Positions 20,472-31,578 of a stretch of DNA of 64,000 nt are shown here, in pieces. This DNA is from Photorhabdus heterorhabditis (GTDB taxonomy: Bacteria > Pseudomonadota > Gammaproteobacteria > Enterobacterales > Enterobacteriaceae): NCBI RefSeq assembly GCF_018448905.1, contig NZ_RCWA01000017.1, positions 19,443-83,442 on the forward strand, read 5' to 3'. The notes below the pieces were generated by a model. It searched no databases, was not told where the DNA came from, and saw only the letters and a program-made list of their open reading frames with translations. Each line of letters begins with the position of its first letter. Position 1 is the stretch's first letter. The position numbers and the translations under genes are program-made.

Positions 20472-21491
20472 TTATTTGTCAGCATAACTCAATTCACCAC
20501 GTAAATTTTGTTGCATTAGATATCTAATCTCTTCGTGGTTGTACGATTGACTGAGTAAATAGTGTAATTTGGTTAAAGTTGCTTCAAAAGTCATATCATA
20601 ACCGCTTATCACGCCAGCCTCAGCCAGAGCATGGCCTGTTGCGTATCCTTCCATGTTTACCCTACCAGAAATGCATTGAGTCAGATTGACAACGACAATT
20701 CCTCTTTCTGTAGCCTGTTTTAGCTCTTTTAGTAATTCAGGGTGCTGTGGCGCGTTTCCAACGCCATATGAGCGTAGGATTAATGCCTTAACTGGCTGCA
20801 TTAAAATATTATTCACAACCTGACTGGAAAGACCGGGGTAAATGGTTACTACGCCAATTGGCTGGGGGGTAATCCGATGGGTGATAAATTCACCTTGGCT
20901 GGCAGGCGCCGGGCATGTATTGAAAGCTTTGATATTAATACCCGCTTCCATTAATGGAGAACAGTTTGGTGAAGCAAAGGCATCGAAACCATCTGCATGG
21001 GCTTTAACTGTCCGGTTTCCACGGAACAGTTTATTATTGAAAAACAGGCTGACTTCATTAACTGGATAATTAGCGGCAAGATAAAGCGCATTTAGCAAGT
21101 TTGTTTGCCCGTCGGAACGCAGTGCTTCTAATGGAATTTGTGACCCTGTAACAATAATTGGCTTACCAAGATTCTCAAACATAAAAGAGAGCGCTGATGC
21201 GGTAAACGCCATCGTATCTGTGCCATGCAAAATCACGAAACCATCATAATCATCGTAATTCTGCTGGATATCGTCAGCAATACATTGCCAGTCTTCGGGG
21301 GTCATATCAGAAGAATCAATCAGTGGCTGATGCTCACGGATAGTAAATATCGGCATTTCAGCGCGGTGGAATTCAGGCATTTTGATTAATTGGTGCTGTA
21401 AGTGCCCGGAAACGGGAATGTATCCCTGAGATGAATGTTGCATCCCAATTGTTCCGCCGGTATAGACGACATAAATAGATTTCTTCTGCAT
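20472..21491 (-). CDS. ansA: L-asparaginase I, cytoplasmic
   Basis: This 339-residue enzyme hydrolyses L-asparagine to aspartate and ammonia. Both catalytic threonine motifs are present: YTGGTIGM (Thr near 12) and LHGTDTMAFTASALSFM (Thr near 91, with the HGTDT block). There is no signal peptide, which fits the low-affinity type I enzyme. It heads an operon with pncA. Confidence 0.95.
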   Translation of the reverse strand: MQKKSIYVVYTGGTIGMQHSSQGYIPVSGHLQHQLIKMPEFHRAEMPIFTIREHQPLIDSSDMTPEDWQCIADDIQQNYDDYDGFVILHGTDTMAFTASALSFMFENLGKPIIVTGSQIPLEALRSDGQTNLLNALYLAANYPVNEVSLFFNNKLFRGNRTVKAHADGFDAFASPNCSPLMEAGINIKAFNTCPAPASQGEFITHRITPQPIGVVTIYPGLSSQVVNNILMQPVKALILRSYGVGNAPQHPELLKELKQATERGIVVVNLTQCISGRVNMEGYATGHALAEAGVISGYDMTFEATLTKLHYLLSQSYNHEEIRYLMQQNLRGELSYADK

Positions 21492-21540
21492 GACTGTGTA
21501 CCTCGTAAAAAGATCAACTGGATTATAGGGATATTACCAA

Positions 21541-21573
21541 ATAAAAAAAGCCTGACAGGGTATCTATCAGGCT
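21541..21573 (-). terminator. Terminator of sppA
   Basis: On the minus strand AGCCTGA...TCAGGCT is followed directly by TTTTTTTAT. It lies between sppA and ansA, so the two are separate transcripts. Confidence 0.85.
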
Positions 21574-21657
21574 AATGATTTAATGCATTCAAATATTGCC
21601 AGAGCTATGTCATGAATTATCATGACATATTCTTGCTAATGGCATGGTTACGGCATT

Positions 21658-23514
21658 TTAGCGAATATCCTCGCAATTTAAACAAAATGCATAGCGATTT
21701 TGTGGATCATTCAAATGGCGATAGAACTCTACCTGTTGTTTCGCTTGCTGGGCCACTTGAACCAGTGGAGCAGGCAGCCATGCCTGAATAGCTTCCGGCA
21801 TTATGGCTTGAGCGGTTGTCGTTAATTGGCTTATCAGCAATTCGCTAAATGACATTTCGGGTTGCATCCAGTCAAGTTCTGGCTTATCCAATTTTGCCAA
21901 TTCAGCGGCTTTTGCAACGGCATCATCGAAATCACCTAATTGGTCGACCAATCCATTGGCTTTCGCGTCATTACCAATCCACACATGCCCCTGAGCAATC
22001 TTATCAACTTCTTCCGGTGTCTTATTGCGAGCATCCGCAACCAAGCCAATGAAGTTCTTGTAGCCATTCTCAATATTAAGCTGCATGAGTTCTGAGAACT
22101 CTTTACTCAGCCCTTTAGTGAAGGATATATCAGCTAATGGCGTTGTAGCGATCCCATCAGTGTGGATACCAATATGATCCAAACTGTTTTCATAAGTTGT
22201 GATAACACCGAAGATACCGATAGAACCGGTCAGCGTACTTTGGTTTGCGATAATGTAATTGGCCGGTGTGGAGATCCAGTAACCGCCGGATGCAGCCAGC
22301 CCACCCATAGAAACGACAACGGGTTTATTTGCTGCACGTAGGGCAGCCAGTTCGGTACGGATAACATCAGAAGCGCTGACGCTGCCACCAGGGCTGTTTA
22401 CTCGCAGAACAACTGCTTTGATATTATCGTCCAGACGAGCCTGGCGGATCTGAGCAGCGGTTGTATCACCGCCAACCATCCCCGGAGCTTGCTGTCCATC
22501 AATGATCGCACCTTGTGCTACGATAACGGCGATATTGCCCTTGGATGATGATCTATTCTGTGGTGCATAATCATAAATACTGATGGCATTGAAATGCTGA
22601 TTTTTCTCATCCCAACCAAAGGCTTTGGTCATTTCGCTTTCAATAATATTACGTGGAACAACATAATCGACCAGCTTGTGTTTAAGTGCATATTGGGCGT
22701 TATCACCCCCAGCCGCACGCAGATTAGCAATCATCTCATCAGCACCTGGAAATACTTGATGAACAGAAAGCTTACGGTTAGTGGCGATAGTATTGAGGTA
22801 GTTATGCCAAAGACCGTTGACCCAACGGCTGTCAGCTTCGCGGGCGGCTGGAGACATATCATCACGCATAACGGGTTCAACAGCTGATTTATACGTCCCG
22901 ACACGGAAGATATGGGTGGTAACTTTCAGTGAATCCAGCAAGGATTTATAATAGAGATTATTGGTTGAATAGCCGTAAAGACCAACGGTCCCTTGTGGTG
23001 ACAGATAAATTTTATCGGCATAGGTAGCGAGATAGTATTGTGACTGATTGTAACTGTCACTGATAGAGTAAACGGGTTTGCCGGAAGTTTTAAACTCATT
23101 AATTGCCTTACCGATATACTGCATAGATGATTGGTCAGCGCCCATGAAATCATCAAGTTTCAGTACCAGACCTGTGATTTTGTCGTCAGTTTTTGCCTGG
23201 CGAATATTATCAACAATATCAAACAGGGAGTTTTCCTGTAATTTATTGCTGGAGGCACCAAACAGTTCTCGTCCCAACTGATTCAACGGGTTACGATTGG
23301 AAACTTGATCTACAACAACGCCAGTGAGATTGACATACAAGGCTCCCTGATAACTATCTACCGTTTTGTTTGGTTGTTGATAAATCAGAAATCCGCCAAC
23401 AACAGCCAGAATGAGTATGATAAAAATCAGGTTCGAAACGACTTCCCTAACAAAATTCAGTAGTTGCCAACTCCATTTAAATAATCTTGCGATCAACTTC
23501 CATAAAATACGCAT
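21658..23514 (-). CDS. sppA: Signal peptide peptidase SppA (protease IV)
   Basis: This inner-membrane serine protease degrades cleaved signal peptides. The start at 23514 (MRILWKLIARLFKWSWQLL) has GGAG upstream and gives 618 residues, equal to E. coli; an in-frame extension to 23580 is not conserved. One N-terminal transmembrane helix lies at about 25-45. Two tandem S49 domains follow. The catalytic Ser is in GLAASGGYWIS (about 409) and the general-base Lys in VGTYKSAVEP (about 209). Confidence 0.95.
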   Translation of the reverse strand: MRILWKLIARLFKWSWQLLNFVREVVSNLIFIILILAVVGGFLIYQQPNKTVDSYQGALYVNLTGVVVDQVSNRNPLNQLGRELFGASSNKLQENSLFDIVDNIRQAKTDDKITGLVLKLDDFMGADQSSMQYIGKAINEFKTSGKPVYSISDSYNQSQYYLATYADKIYLSPQGTVGLYGYSTNNLYYKSLLDSLKVTTHIFRVGTYKSAVEPVMRDDMSPAAREADSRWVNGLWHNYLNTIATNRKLSVHQVFPGADEMIANLRAAGGDNAQYALKHKLVDYVVPRNIIESEMTKAFGWDEKNQHFNAISIYDYAPQNRSSSKGNIAVIVAQGAIIDGQQAPGMVGGDTTAAQIRQARLDDNIKAVVLRVNSPGGSVSASDVIRTELAALRAANKPVVVSMGGLAASGGYWISTPANYIIANQSTLTGSIGIFGVITTYENSLDHIGIHTDGIATTPLADISFTKGLSKEFSELMQLNIENGYKNFIGLVADARNKTPEEVDKIAQGHVWIGNDAKANGLVDQLGDFDDAVAKAAELAKLDKPELDWMQPEMSFSELLISQLTTTAQAIMPEAIQAWLPAPLVQVAQQAKQQVEFYRHLNDPQNRYAFCLNCEDIR

Positions 23515-23684
23515 ATCATCTCCAAAGATGGGATCAAATGAGGCTATCCTAATGACCAGACATGTCAATGTCAGCTTCAAATAATGGCATATTGCCCGAA
23601 AAAAACGCTTTTGGGCTTTTATTCATTAACAAACAAACAGAAAATATTAGCTTATAATAAAACATCTTAATCTAGGAGAAAAAT

Positions 23685-24236
23685 ATGGACGCATTGCAAC
23701 TCTTATTGAATCGACGTTCAGCATCACGTTTAACGACACCTGCGCCTCAAGGTGAAGCATTACAGAATATTCTGGCTGCAGGTATGAGGGCGCCTGATCA
23801 TGGTGCATTACGCCCGTGGCGCTTTATTGTCATGCAGAATGAAGGTATTGAGCGATTCAGTCAATTACTCCATCAGGCTGCCGTTAACAGTAATTTGGGT
23901 GTTGAGGCAGAAGAAAAAGCGAAAAATGCGCCTTATCGTGCGCCATTAATCATCTCTGTTATTGCAAGAGTGACAGAGAATTCCAAAATACCGGAATGGG
24001 AACAAGTCGTTGCTGCTGGTTGTGCTGTACATGCGATGCAAATGGCTGCGGTAGCACAAGGGTTTGGTGGTATTTGGCGTTCCGGCGCATGGACTGATGA
24101 TAATACAGTGCGTGCCGGTCTGAGTTGTAATGAACATGATAAAATAGTGGGTTTTCTCTACTTGGGAACACCTGCTTTGAAAGCACCAGGCAAGGTTGCC
24201 ATGCCAGATATGACTAATTTTGTCAGCTACTTCTAA
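23685..24236 (+). CDS. ydjA: Nitroreductase family protein YdjA
   Basis: This 183-residue FMN-binding protein is a minimal member of the nitroreductase family. Conserved blocks are [31 protein letters not shown], and [13 protein letters not shown]. The physiological substrate is unknown in E. coli too. It lies 12 nt upstream of selD and is divergent from sppA, the E. coli arrangement. A ribosome-binding site AGGAG precedes the start. Confidence 0.93.
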   Translation: MDALQLLLNRRSASRLTTPAPQGEALQNILAAGMRAPDHGALRPWRFIVMQNEGIERFSQLLHQAAVNSNLGVEAEEKAKNAPYRAPLIISVIARVTENSKIPEWEQVVAAGCAVHAMQMAAVAQGFGGIWRSGAWTDDNTVRAGLSCNEHDKIVGFLYLGTPALKAPGKVAMPDMTNFVSYF

Positions 24237-24248
24237 CCGGAGTCTGCT

Positions 24249-25292
24249 ATGTCAACAGAAGTTCGCCTTACCCAATACAGCCACGGCGCTGGGTGCGGCT
24301 GTAAAATTTCACCAAAGGTTCTGGAAACCATTCTGCACAGTGAACAGGAAAAGTTTCTTGACCCTCATTTGCTGGTTGGTAATGAAACACGAGATGACGC
24401 GGCGGTTTATGATATAGGGAATGGCACGGGTATCATCAGCACGACAGATTTTTTTATGCCGATTGTCGATGATCCGTTTGATTTCGGGCGTATTGCTGCA
24501 ACAAACGCTATCAGCGATATTTATGCAATGGGCGGCAAGCCCATTATGGCGATAGCTATTTTGGGATGGCCGATTGAGAAACTGGCACCAGAGATTGCTC
24601 GTAAGGTGATTGAAGGTGGCCGGGCTGTCTGTAAAGAGGCGGGGATTGTACTGGCGGGAGGGCATTCTATTGATGCACCTGAGCCTATTTTCGGTTTGGC
24701 TGTAACCGGTATCGTTAACATTGCCCGGGTGAAACAAAACAGTGCAGCGAAAGCAGGTAGTCAGCTATTTCTGACAAAGCCGCTTGGCATTGGCGTATTA
24801 ACCACGGCTGAGAAAAAAAGCTTGTTGTTGCCTGAGCATCAGGGGATAGCGACAGAAACAATGTGCCGATTGAATAAAATGGGGATTGATTTTGCCGAAG
24901 TTGCTGGTGTTACGGCAATGACTGATGTGACTGGGTTTGGCCTTTTAGGGCATTTGAGTGAAGTTTGTGAAGGTTCAGGTGTTCAGGCAACGCTCTATTT
25001 TTCAAAAATTCCCAAATTGCCGGAAGTAGAATCATATATTGAAAAAGGTTGTGTTCCGGGGGGAACCGGGCGTAACTTTGACAGTTATGGTCATCTTATT
25101 GGCGAAATGACAGAACTTCAGCGCAAACTGTTATGTGATCCGCAGACATCCGGTGGCTTGCTGTTGGCCGTTCTGCCAGAGGCTGTGGATGAAGTGAAAG
25201 CTATTGCACGATGTCATGGCATTGAACTGACAGCAATTGGTGAATTGTCTGAGCAACGGTTAGGCAGAGTGCTAATTGAGGTGAATGAATAA
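24249..25292 (+). CDS. selD: Selenide, water dikinase SelD
   Basis: SelD makes selenophosphate from selenide and ATP for selenocysteine and selenouridine synthesis. The catalytic loop [11 protein letters not shown] carries Cys17 (not selenocysteine) and the nearby Lys20. The PurM-like fold shows [35 protein letters not shown] and [11 protein letters not shown]. It is 347 residues, as usual. It lies between ydjA and topB, probably as one operon. Confidence 0.97.
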   Translation: MSTEVRLTQYSHGAGCGCKISPKVLETILHSEQEKFLDPHLLVGNETRDDAAVYDIGNGTGIISTTDFFMPIVDDPFDFGRIAATNAISDIYAMGGKPIMAIAILGWPIEKLAPEIARKVIEGGRAVCKEAGIVLAGGHSIDAPEPIFGLAVTGIVNIARVKQNSAAKAGSQLFLTKPLGIGVLTTAEKKSLLLPEHQGIATETMCRLNKMGIDFAEVAGVTAMTDVTGFGLLGHLSEVCEGSGVQATLYFSKIPKLPEVESYIEKGCVPGGTGRNFDSYGHLIGEMTELQRKLLCDPQTSGGLLLAVLPEAVDEVKAIARCHGIELTAIGELSEQRLGRVLIEVNE

Positions 25293-25297
25293 TATCC

Positions 25298-27226
25298 ATG
25301 CGGCTTTTTATTGCAGAAAAACCAAGCTTAGCCAGAGCGATTGCGGATGTTCTACCTAAACCGCATCGCCGTGGTGATGGCTTTATTGCTTGTGGAGATA
25401 ACCAGCTTGTTACCTGGTGTATTGGACATTTGCTGGAACAGGCGGAACCTGATGCCTATGACAGTCGTTTTGCTCGCTGGTCATTGGTCGACCTTCCTAT
25501 CGTTCCTGAAAAATGGCAGTTAAAACCTCGTCCCTCTGTTGCGAAACAACTTAATATCATTCAGGAATTGCTAAAAAAAGCAGATGAAGTGATACATGCG
25601 GGGGACCCGGATCGCGAAGGGCAACTGCTGGTAGATGAAGTGTTGGATTTTTTGAATTTGGATAGTGAAAAACGAAAAAATGTTCGCCGTTGTCTGGTAA
25701 ATGATCTAAATCCACAAGCAGTTGCTAAAGCGGTTGACCGTTTGAGAGATAACCGGGATTTTATTCCGCTATGCGTTTCAGCTCTCGCCAGAGCCAGGGC
25801 TGATTGGTTGTATGGTATCAACATGACCCGGGCTTACACTTTGCTTGGACGCAATGCGGGGTATCAGGGTGTATTATCTGTTGGACGGGTTCAGACACCT
25901 ATTTTGGGATTAGTCGTTCGTCGGGATGAAGAAATTGAGCATTTCGTACCAAAAGACTTCTTTGAAGTAAAAGCTCATATTGTTACGCCGAAAGATGAAC
26001 GTTTTATCGCAATTTGGCAGCCGAGTGAATCTTGTATCGATTTTCAGGATGAAGAAGGTCGATTGATACACCGGCCTCTGGCTGAACATGTTATTGCCAG
26101 AATAACCGGTCAGCCAGCCTATGTAATATCGTATCAAGATAAACGGGAATCTGAAGTTGCTCCCTTGCCGTTTTCGTTATCCTCATTGCAGATTGAAGCC
26201 GCTAAACGTTTTGGCTTGAATGCGCAACAAGTGCTGGATATTTGTCAGCGGTTATATGAAACGCATAAATTGATTACTTATCCCCGTTCTGATTGCCGTT
26301 ATTTACCTGAAGAGCATTTTGCCGGGCGTCATGCAGTGCTTAATGCGATATCTGTTCATACAACAAATCTATTACCCCAAGATTTATTGGAAGTAGATAG
26401 AAAGAATCGCTGTTGGGATGATAAGAAGGTTGATGCTCATCATGCAATTATTCCAACCGCCCGAAATAGCCATACCAATTTGACAGACAACGAAACTAAT
26501 ATTTATGGTTTGATTGCCAGACAATATTTGATGCAATTTTTCCCTGATGCGATATTTCGAAAATGTGTTATTGAATTGGAAATTGCTGGTGGAAAATTTA
26601 TTGCGAAAGCTCGTTTTCTTGCTGAGGCAGGTTGGAGAACGTTGCTTGGTAATAAAGAGCGTGATGAAGAAAATGATGGAACGCCATTACCCGTGGTTGC
26701 GAAAGGTGATGAGTTATTGTGTGAAAGAGGAGAGGTGATAGACCGTCAGACTCAACCACCAAAGCCATTTTCTGATGCGACCCTCCTTTCTGCTATGACG
26801 GGAATCGCCCGTTTTGTACAGGATAAGGAATTAAAAAAAGTTCTGCGGGCCACAGATGGATTAGGGACTGAAGCAACGCGGGCTGGCATTATCGAATTGT
26901 TGTTTAAACGAGAATTTCTTTATAAAAAAGGACGTCATATTCATGCAACGCCAGCGGGCAGGGCGTTGATTCATGTATTGCCGGATATAGCAGCTTTACC
27001 GGATATGACAGCACACTGGGAATCACGGTTAACGCAAATCAGTGAAAAACAGTTCCGCTATCAGGATTTCATGGGGCCGCTTGAGGAGACATTGCAGCAG
27101 TTAATCTGGCAGGCTAAGCAGAACCGCAACTTGCAAGCTTTCCGTGATTTACCTCCCGTCCCGGTTAAAGGTAAAAACGGGAAAAAAGTAAAATCTGGGA
27201 AGAAAACTAAAGCAACTGCGCCTTAA
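25298..27226 (+). CDS. topB: DNA topoisomerase III
   Basis: This type IA topoisomerase decatenates DNA. The N-terminal Toprim domain starts [16 protein letters not shown] and has the metal motif [11 protein letters not shown]. The catalytic Tyr is in [14 protein letters not shown] (about residue 328). The 642-residue chain ends in a Lys-rich tail ([15 protein letters not shown]), normal for TopB. It starts 5 nt after selD. The stop codon lies in the loop of a downstream hairpin. Confidence 0.96.
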   Translation: MRLFIAEKPSLARAIADVLPKPHRRGDGFIACGDNQLVTWCIGHLLEQAEPDAYDSRFARWSLVDLPIVPEKWQLKPRPSVAKQLNIIQELLKKADEVIHAGDPDREGQLLVDEVLDFLNLDSEKRKNVRRCLVNDLNPQAVAKAVDRLRDNRDFIPLCVSALARARADWLYGINMTRAYTLLGRNAGYQGVLSVGRVQTPILGLVVRRDEEIEHFVPKDFFEVKAHIVTPKDERFIAIWQPSESCIDFQDEEGRLIHRPLAEHVIARITGQPAYVISYQDKRESEVAPLPFSLSSLQIEAAKRFGLNAQQVLDICQRLYETHKLITYPRSDCRYLPEEHFAGRHAVLNAISVHTTNLLPQDLLEVDRKNRCWDDKKVDAHHAIIPTARNSHTNLTDNETNIYGLIARQYLMQFFPDAIFRKCVIELEIAGGKFIAKARFLAEAGWRTLLGNKERDEENDGTPLPVVAKGDELLCERGEVIDRQTQPPKPFSDATLLSAMTGIARFVQDKELKKVLRATDGLGTEATRAGIIELLFKREFLYKKGRHIHATPAGRALIHVLPDIAALPDMTAHWESRLTQISEKQFRYQDFMGPLEETLQQLIWQAKQNRNLQAFRDLPPVPVKGKNGKKVKSGKKTKATAP

Positions 27227-27240
27227 GGCGCAATTGTTGC
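27212..27240. terminator. Hairpin overlapping the topB stop codon
   Basis: TGCGCC / GGCGCA (27217-27232) with a TTAA loop extends to GCAAC / GTTGC at the outside. The loop contains the topB TAA. It lies between the convergent genes topB and xthA. Confidence 0.55.
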
Positions 27241-27284
27241 ATTATTCTGCAAAAAGTCATTGATATTCAGGGTTAATTAGAATA

Positions 27285-28091
27285 TCAAATTTCAAATTCT
27301 GCCCAAACAGGTGCATGATCTGAAGGTTTTTCCATTTCACGGATTTTGTAATCAATACCTGTAGCGATACAGCGCTTCGCTAATGGTTTACTTGCGAGCA
27401 GCAAATCAATACGCAACCCGCGATTATCATCAAACCCTTTTGAACGATAATCAAACCAGGAAAATTGGTCGTTACATTCTGGATTCAGGTTCCTGAATGT
27501 ATCAACCAATCCCCAATTTTTCAGACGATCCATCCAATCTCGTTCCTCTGGCAGAAAAGAACATTTACCTGTTTTTAACCACCGTTTTTGATTGTTATCA
27601 CCAATCCCGATATCCAGATCTGTTGGGCTGATATTCATATCACCCATGACAAGCACTTGTGATTGGGGAGATAAATTTTGCTCCAAATAGCTTTGCAGAT
27701 CCTGATAAAACTTCTCTTTTGCGGGAAATTTCACTGGATGGTCACGGCTTTCCCCTTGTGGAAAATAGCCATTAATGACTGTTAATAGCCCGTGAGGGGT
27801 TTTTATGTCTGCCATGATAATACGGCGTTGGGAATCTTCATCATCTCCTGGAAACCCACGGCGTACAGCAACAGGAGCCTGACGCGTTAGCAGCGCAACG
27901 CCGTAATGGGCTTTCTGACCATAATAAAATACATGATAGCCAAGCTTGCTGACTTCTTCTAAAGGAAACAACTCATCATGAACTTTTGTTTCCTGTAAAC
28001 CAATAACATCGGGTTGATGCTGCTCTACGATCGCAGCTAACTGATGGGGGCGGGCACGTAATCCATTAATATTAAAAGAGATAAATTTCAT
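27285..28091 (-). CDS. xthA: Exodeoxyribonuclease III
   Basis: This is the main AP endonuclease and 3'-repair exonuclease. The 268-residue EEP-fold enzyme shows [13 protein letters not shown], the metal-binding Glu in [10 protein letters not shown], the [13 protein letters not shown] block, the [13 protein letters not shown] active-site loop, and the terminal [12 protein letters not shown] with the catalytic Asp-His. It is convergent with topB. Confidence 0.97.
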   Translation of the reverse strand: MKFISFNINGLRARPHQLAAIVEQHQPDVIGLQETKVHDELFPLEEVSKLGYHVFYYGQKAHYGVALLTRQAPVAVRRGFPGDDEDSQRRIIMADIKTPHGLLTVINGYFPQGESRDHPVKFPAKEKFYQDLQSYLEQNLSPQSQVLVMGDMNISPTDLDIGIGDNNQKRWLKTGKCSFLPEERDWMDRLKNWGLVDTFRNLNPECNDQFSWFDYRSKGFDDNRGLRIDLLLASKPLAKRCIATGIDYKIREMEKPSDHAPVWAEFEI

Positions 28092-28592
28092 CTTTTACAG
28101 CCATCCAGTAAAAAGACACAAGAACAATAATAACAGATGGATTTTAAAAAGTAACTATTGACAATGGTCAGAGCGAAATAGTAACGGACCTTTCAATATT
28201 ATAATTCATTGTGAAAAATATAATAATTTATAGTGAGAAACCACCTCCGATAGACCGTTTTTATCTCTAGTGTTACAAAAATTGATTACTGAAAAATGTA
28301 GAACCCTATCCTAATCTTTGATAGAAAATTGAGCTCGTTAGTAATGTTTATATTTTCTAATGGTTGATTGGTTGAGATTAATTTTTGAACCATGATAAAC
28401 ATGAATAATAGCGTTTATTGAGCCACCTATGTATTGAACATAAGCTTTTTTTATGTGGTATATGTTTGAGAAGTATTTGTTTTTTTGTACAAAATTTATG
28501 CCTTCGCGTATCAAACTTGATTTAACTGTCATTTGGTGAAGGCTATTTCAAAGAAATTATTTTAGCCACAGGTTATATAGGAACGGTGAATT
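28092..28592. other. AT-rich intergenic stretch with a doubtful small ORF
   Basis: A minus-strand frame of 64 codons (28,338-28,532, starting MTVKSSLIREGINFV) is the only candidate. No ribosome-binding site or family is evident, and the base composition is that of the surrounding AT-rich DNA. I would not annotate it as a gene. Confidence 0.3.
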
Positions 28593-29456
28593 ATGTTTTT
28601 TTCTCGTAAATTAGAAGCATTCATGGCAGTGGTGGAAAATGGTTCTTTAAGTAAAGCGGCAAGAGTGATGAACCGAACAACTCCTCCAGTAGCTAAATCA
28701 ATCAAAGACTTCGAGGCAACATTAGGGAAGCGCCTTTTCAAAAGGGAGAAATTTGGGATGAGTCTGACTAAAGATGGTTTAGAATTATATAACGATCTTA
28801 AAGATCTTTATTTACAAGAAAAAGAAATAACTAAAAAACATATCAGTGGTAGTATATGTAACATAGTTAATATTTATTACGATTGGGGGAAAAACAAGCA
28901 TCTAATTTATTTATATAAGGCAGCTGATAGAAATAGCTCCCAGGTAAATATATTCCGGTTTAGTTATGATAACATTGAAGAAATAGTGGATTATGACGGC
29001 AACACGCTGATTCTAAGCTCAGAAAAGATACTAAGCGACCGTTTCAGTCTTATTCGTAAAATAAAGGGGCCTGAATTGGGGATTTGCTGCCGAAAAGAAT
29101 TATTGGATATTGCTGGTGGAGATGTAATGCAATTGCTAAAAAATAATACTTGGTTATGCGACCCTGTACTTTATAAAAGCAGTTTCATTAAAAACTTGGA
29201 AGAAGAAGTTATTCAAAGTGGTAGTAAAGTGAATATGCGCCAAATGGATAATATGGGATGCTGTCTGAATTTTATTTATTCAAGAGACTATATTTTTATT
29301 ACAGACTCTCATCCTGACGAATTGGAAGGAGGAGATGCTTTGAGTTTTGTTCCTATTGTAAAACCTGGCGTAGCAAACCAATGTTATATTTATAAATCTA
29401 AGTCGCATTCAAGTGTACTCAATCGTTTTATCGATTCAGTTAATGATATGAGCTAG
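28593..29456 (+). CDS. LysR-family transcriptional regulator
   Basis: This 287-residue protein has a typical N-terminal LysR winged helix (residues 4-62: LEAFMAVVENGSLSKAARVMN then TPPVAKSIKDFEATLGKRLF). The effector-binding part is divergent and AT-rich, with an unusual run of Cys residues (GICCRKE, MGCCLNF). The target genes are unknown. No divergent partner gene lies beside it, unlike many LysR genes. It marks the left border of an accessory region, and the low GC content suggests acquisition. Confidence 0.85.
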   Translation: MFFSRKLEAFMAVVENGSLSKAARVMNRTTPPVAKSIKDFEATLGKRLFKREKFGMSLTKDGLELYNDLKDLYLQEKEITKKHISGSICNIVNIYYDWGKNKHLIYLYKAADRNSSQVNIFRFSYDNIEEIVDYDGNTLILSSEKILSDRFSLIRKIKGPELGICCRKELLDIAGGDVMQLLKNNTWLCDPVLYKSSFIKNLEEEVIQSGSKVNMRQMDNMGCCLNFIYSRDYIFITDSHPDELEGGDALSFVPIVKPGVANQCYIYKSKSHSSVLNRFIDSVNDMS

Positions 29457-29466
29457 AGTTTATTTT

Positions 29467-29502
29467 ACGCGGAGTAGCTTATTGTAAGCTCCGCGTTGTT
29501 AT
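29467..29502 (+). terminator. Probable terminator of the LysR-family gene
   Basis: ACGCGGAG (29467-29474) pairs with CTCCGCGT (29489-29496), with an inner CTT/AAG, followed by TGTTATTC. Confidence 0.6.
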
Positions 29503-29772
29503 TCTATAAGATAGTTATAGAAAGTTTTCACTGTAGTTAAATAAGAAATCTATATTTATTTTGGTTTTGTTTGAATATCTAAGATAATGTTTTATGGTGG
29601 AGGGGAAAGGTGACTTGTTCCTTGCCGTTGGGCCAATTACTGCCTTGTTGTTTTATTAGGCTCAACCAAACCTTGTTCGATATGTAAAAGAACTTTGAAT
29701 AAATACCATTCATTTCTTATGGTTAATGACATATTATTTCCGGGCCGGTATTTTCCCGGTATCAAATTATTC

Positions 29773-29802
29773 AAGGCCATTGTTTATGGCCTTTTCTTGT
29801 TT
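29773..29802 (+). terminator. Orphan intrinsic terminator
   Basis: AAGGCCAT / ATGGCCTT with a TGTTT loop is followed by TTCTTGTTT. No intact gene precedes it in 29,500-29,770, so it may end a lost gene or an unannotated small RNA. Confidence 0.55.
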
Positions 29803-29879
29803 AACTGTCAGTCACAGTTCATCTTGGCATCACACATACTATATCAACTAGCATGGATTTTGGTTTATTGTTTTAGCCA

Positions 29880-30914
29880 CGGCGCAGTGGCGCGCTAAAA
29901 AATGATGTTAGCCTCCAGATAGTTTTCGGCAAAATCAGTGAATTTCTCTTGGATAAATGATTTTCGGGTTGGTACAGATCAGGGCAGTCTCCTAGACTGC
30001 TATCGCGACCAAATCCAGTTTACCTTTGTAACGATTGAAAAATGGATAGGCGTTTTTCATCTGAGTGGGTTTATATGGCACGATATCTGGACCACCAAGA
30101 CCTATCTTATTTTTCAACACGAAATAAAACAGGCAAGATATATACCTAATGGATTTCAAGATGCGGCACGACGGCAAGGGAGCGAATCCCCGGGAGCATA
30201 GATAACTATGTCATAGAGAACTATGTGACCGGGGTGAGTGAGAGCAGCTAACAAAGAGGCAACTTGAAAGACGACGGGTATATACTGATGAGCGTTATTC
30301 CATTCGTATGGTCAGAAATTAACATATTGCACCGCATAGGGTTTTTTGAATACTTGACGGGTAAATTTAACATTGCCAAGTTCGGCAGCAAAATCCGGTT
30401 TTGTCACTTCATGTCAATATTAATGTCGGTTTCTGGCAAGTTAATACCGGTAAGACGACCATCAAACTCTTTTGCTAGCGCAGAAAGCAAATTCTGGTAG
30501 CGTTTGCGCAACTCTATGAATTCCACTGAATAGCAATCCATAGCCTTGTGCTTTGCCTTCCTTTTTCTCAAGAAAGCGATCTTGGATTTGGACAACCCGC
30601 TTCTTTTTGATCTTGCTAAGTGGCATCAGATCTTTTTCGATCGCGGAGAAATCATATTTCCTTGATGCACTTTCCAATTGCTTCCAGTTATAAATAATTT
30701 GCATACCATCAATATCCTGTCGTTCTTGCAGAGGGCGTAACTGATGGAGGTTATCAGATAAAGTATAAAGAAAGTTTTGCGGTTTTTCTGCTAATGTGGA
30801 AGCTGGATTATTCCATTCATTAATCGATGATATCAGGTTGATAATTACAACTTCTCTTTGAGCGTTGGTTGATTCACATAATAAATGCAACATCGTTAAT
30901 CTGGAAGTAAGCAT
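29880..30914 (-). pseudogene. Decayed TIM-barrel-like gene, frameshifted and interrupted by ERIC
   Basis: Coding-like pieces follow each other on the minus strand in changing frames: about 150 codons from 30914 (with GMQIIYNWKQLE, YDFSAIEKDL and VVQIQDRFLE), then FIELRKRYQNLLSALAKEFD to 30404, then TKPDFAAELGNVKFTRQVF and QYVNF, then beyond the ERIC IGLGGPDIVPYKPTQMKN, YPFF and KGKLDLVAIAV, and last DFAENYLEANIIF near 29,890. The order of motifs suggests one barrel-fold hydrolase-like gene with at least three frame changes and stops. The family name is not certain. It is not functional in this form. Confidence 0.6.
30141..30282 (+). repeat. ERIC element, 142-bp variant, inside a pseudogene
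   Basis: It has TATACC and GGGTATA ends and the core. It is 15 bp longer than the others because of a tandem duplication at the hairpin tip (ATAACTATGTC then ATAGAGAACTATGTG). Confidence 0.9.
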
Positions 30915-30940
30915 GTTCGTATTCCCTTAAATAATTCATT

Positions 30941-31170
30941 TTATGTTTTACCACCCCATGTTTTTCGGGAATGATGATGTAATCGGTTTACCACAAAATT
31001 TATTTTCTTAGCAGAGACTTCATTAAAATCGGTTCCATTTGGAAAGTATTGTCTAATTAACCCATTGATATTCTTATTGATCTCTCTTTCCCAAGACAAG
31101 TAAGGGTGGGAAAATTCCCCGATTGCGGCAGGTTTTAAAAGGTTATTGCCTGAGATGGGGGAAGATATTT
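30941..31170 (-). pseudogene. IS30-family transposase, C-terminal remnant
   Basis: The minus strand reads WEREINKNINGLIRQYFPNG, then TDFNEVSAKKINFVVNRL and SRKTWGGKT before a stop at 30941. This is the end of the DDE domain of IS30 transposases, including the catalytic Glu region (normally WQRGTNEN). The rest of the gene and the inverted repeats are not seen. Confidence 0.7.
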
Positions 31171-31358
31171 CTTAGAGTATACCAACAACGAGTGAATATT
31201 ATCATTGATAGAATCGATAAAGAAAATCCCAGTAATACAAATACATAATCTATTGGCTTTTCCAAAACTTTTCTCCTGCGATAGTCAAAACGTCGGAATT
31301 CCCCATCGGTTTGAAAATCTTGTAGCTGATAAAAGTGATGACTAACATATTTATCCCA
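31143..31358 (-). other. Open frame with one transmembrane segment, no start codon
   Basis: A minus-strand frame of 71 codons includes FQTDGEFRRFDYRRRKVLE and a clear membrane helix (YVFVLLGFSLSILSMIIF), ending LRNIFPHLRQ. It has no good start and lies beside an IS30 remnant, so it may be the tail of a truncated membrane protein gene. Confidence 0.35.
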
Positions 31359-31472
31359 TTATTAATGTATTCATTGTGGATAACTTGTCTTCTAATACAT
31401 GAATTAATGAACAAAATAAGTTGAAATAGCTTAGGTTATATTGCATATTGAACAGACGTAAGAACATGTGAC

Positions 31473-31498
31473 ACCACTCAAAGATAGGGTGGTTTTTT
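31473..31498 (+). terminator. Intrinsic terminator upstream of a small gene
   Basis: ACCACTC / GGGTGGT (one G-U pair) with a 7-nt loop is followed by TTTTT. No intact gene precedes it on the + strand. Confidence 0.65.
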
Positions 31499-31578
31499 GT
31501 CAAGTAGAGTAAATTTCAAATACTGACATATTAAGGGCGTTTCTTTTCTTAAGAAAGAGCCGTATCCGAGGGGATATC

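Noticed and set aside
29938-30201. + strand open frame of 87 codons
   Set aside because: It is made from the antisense of a decayed gene and the start of an ERIC.
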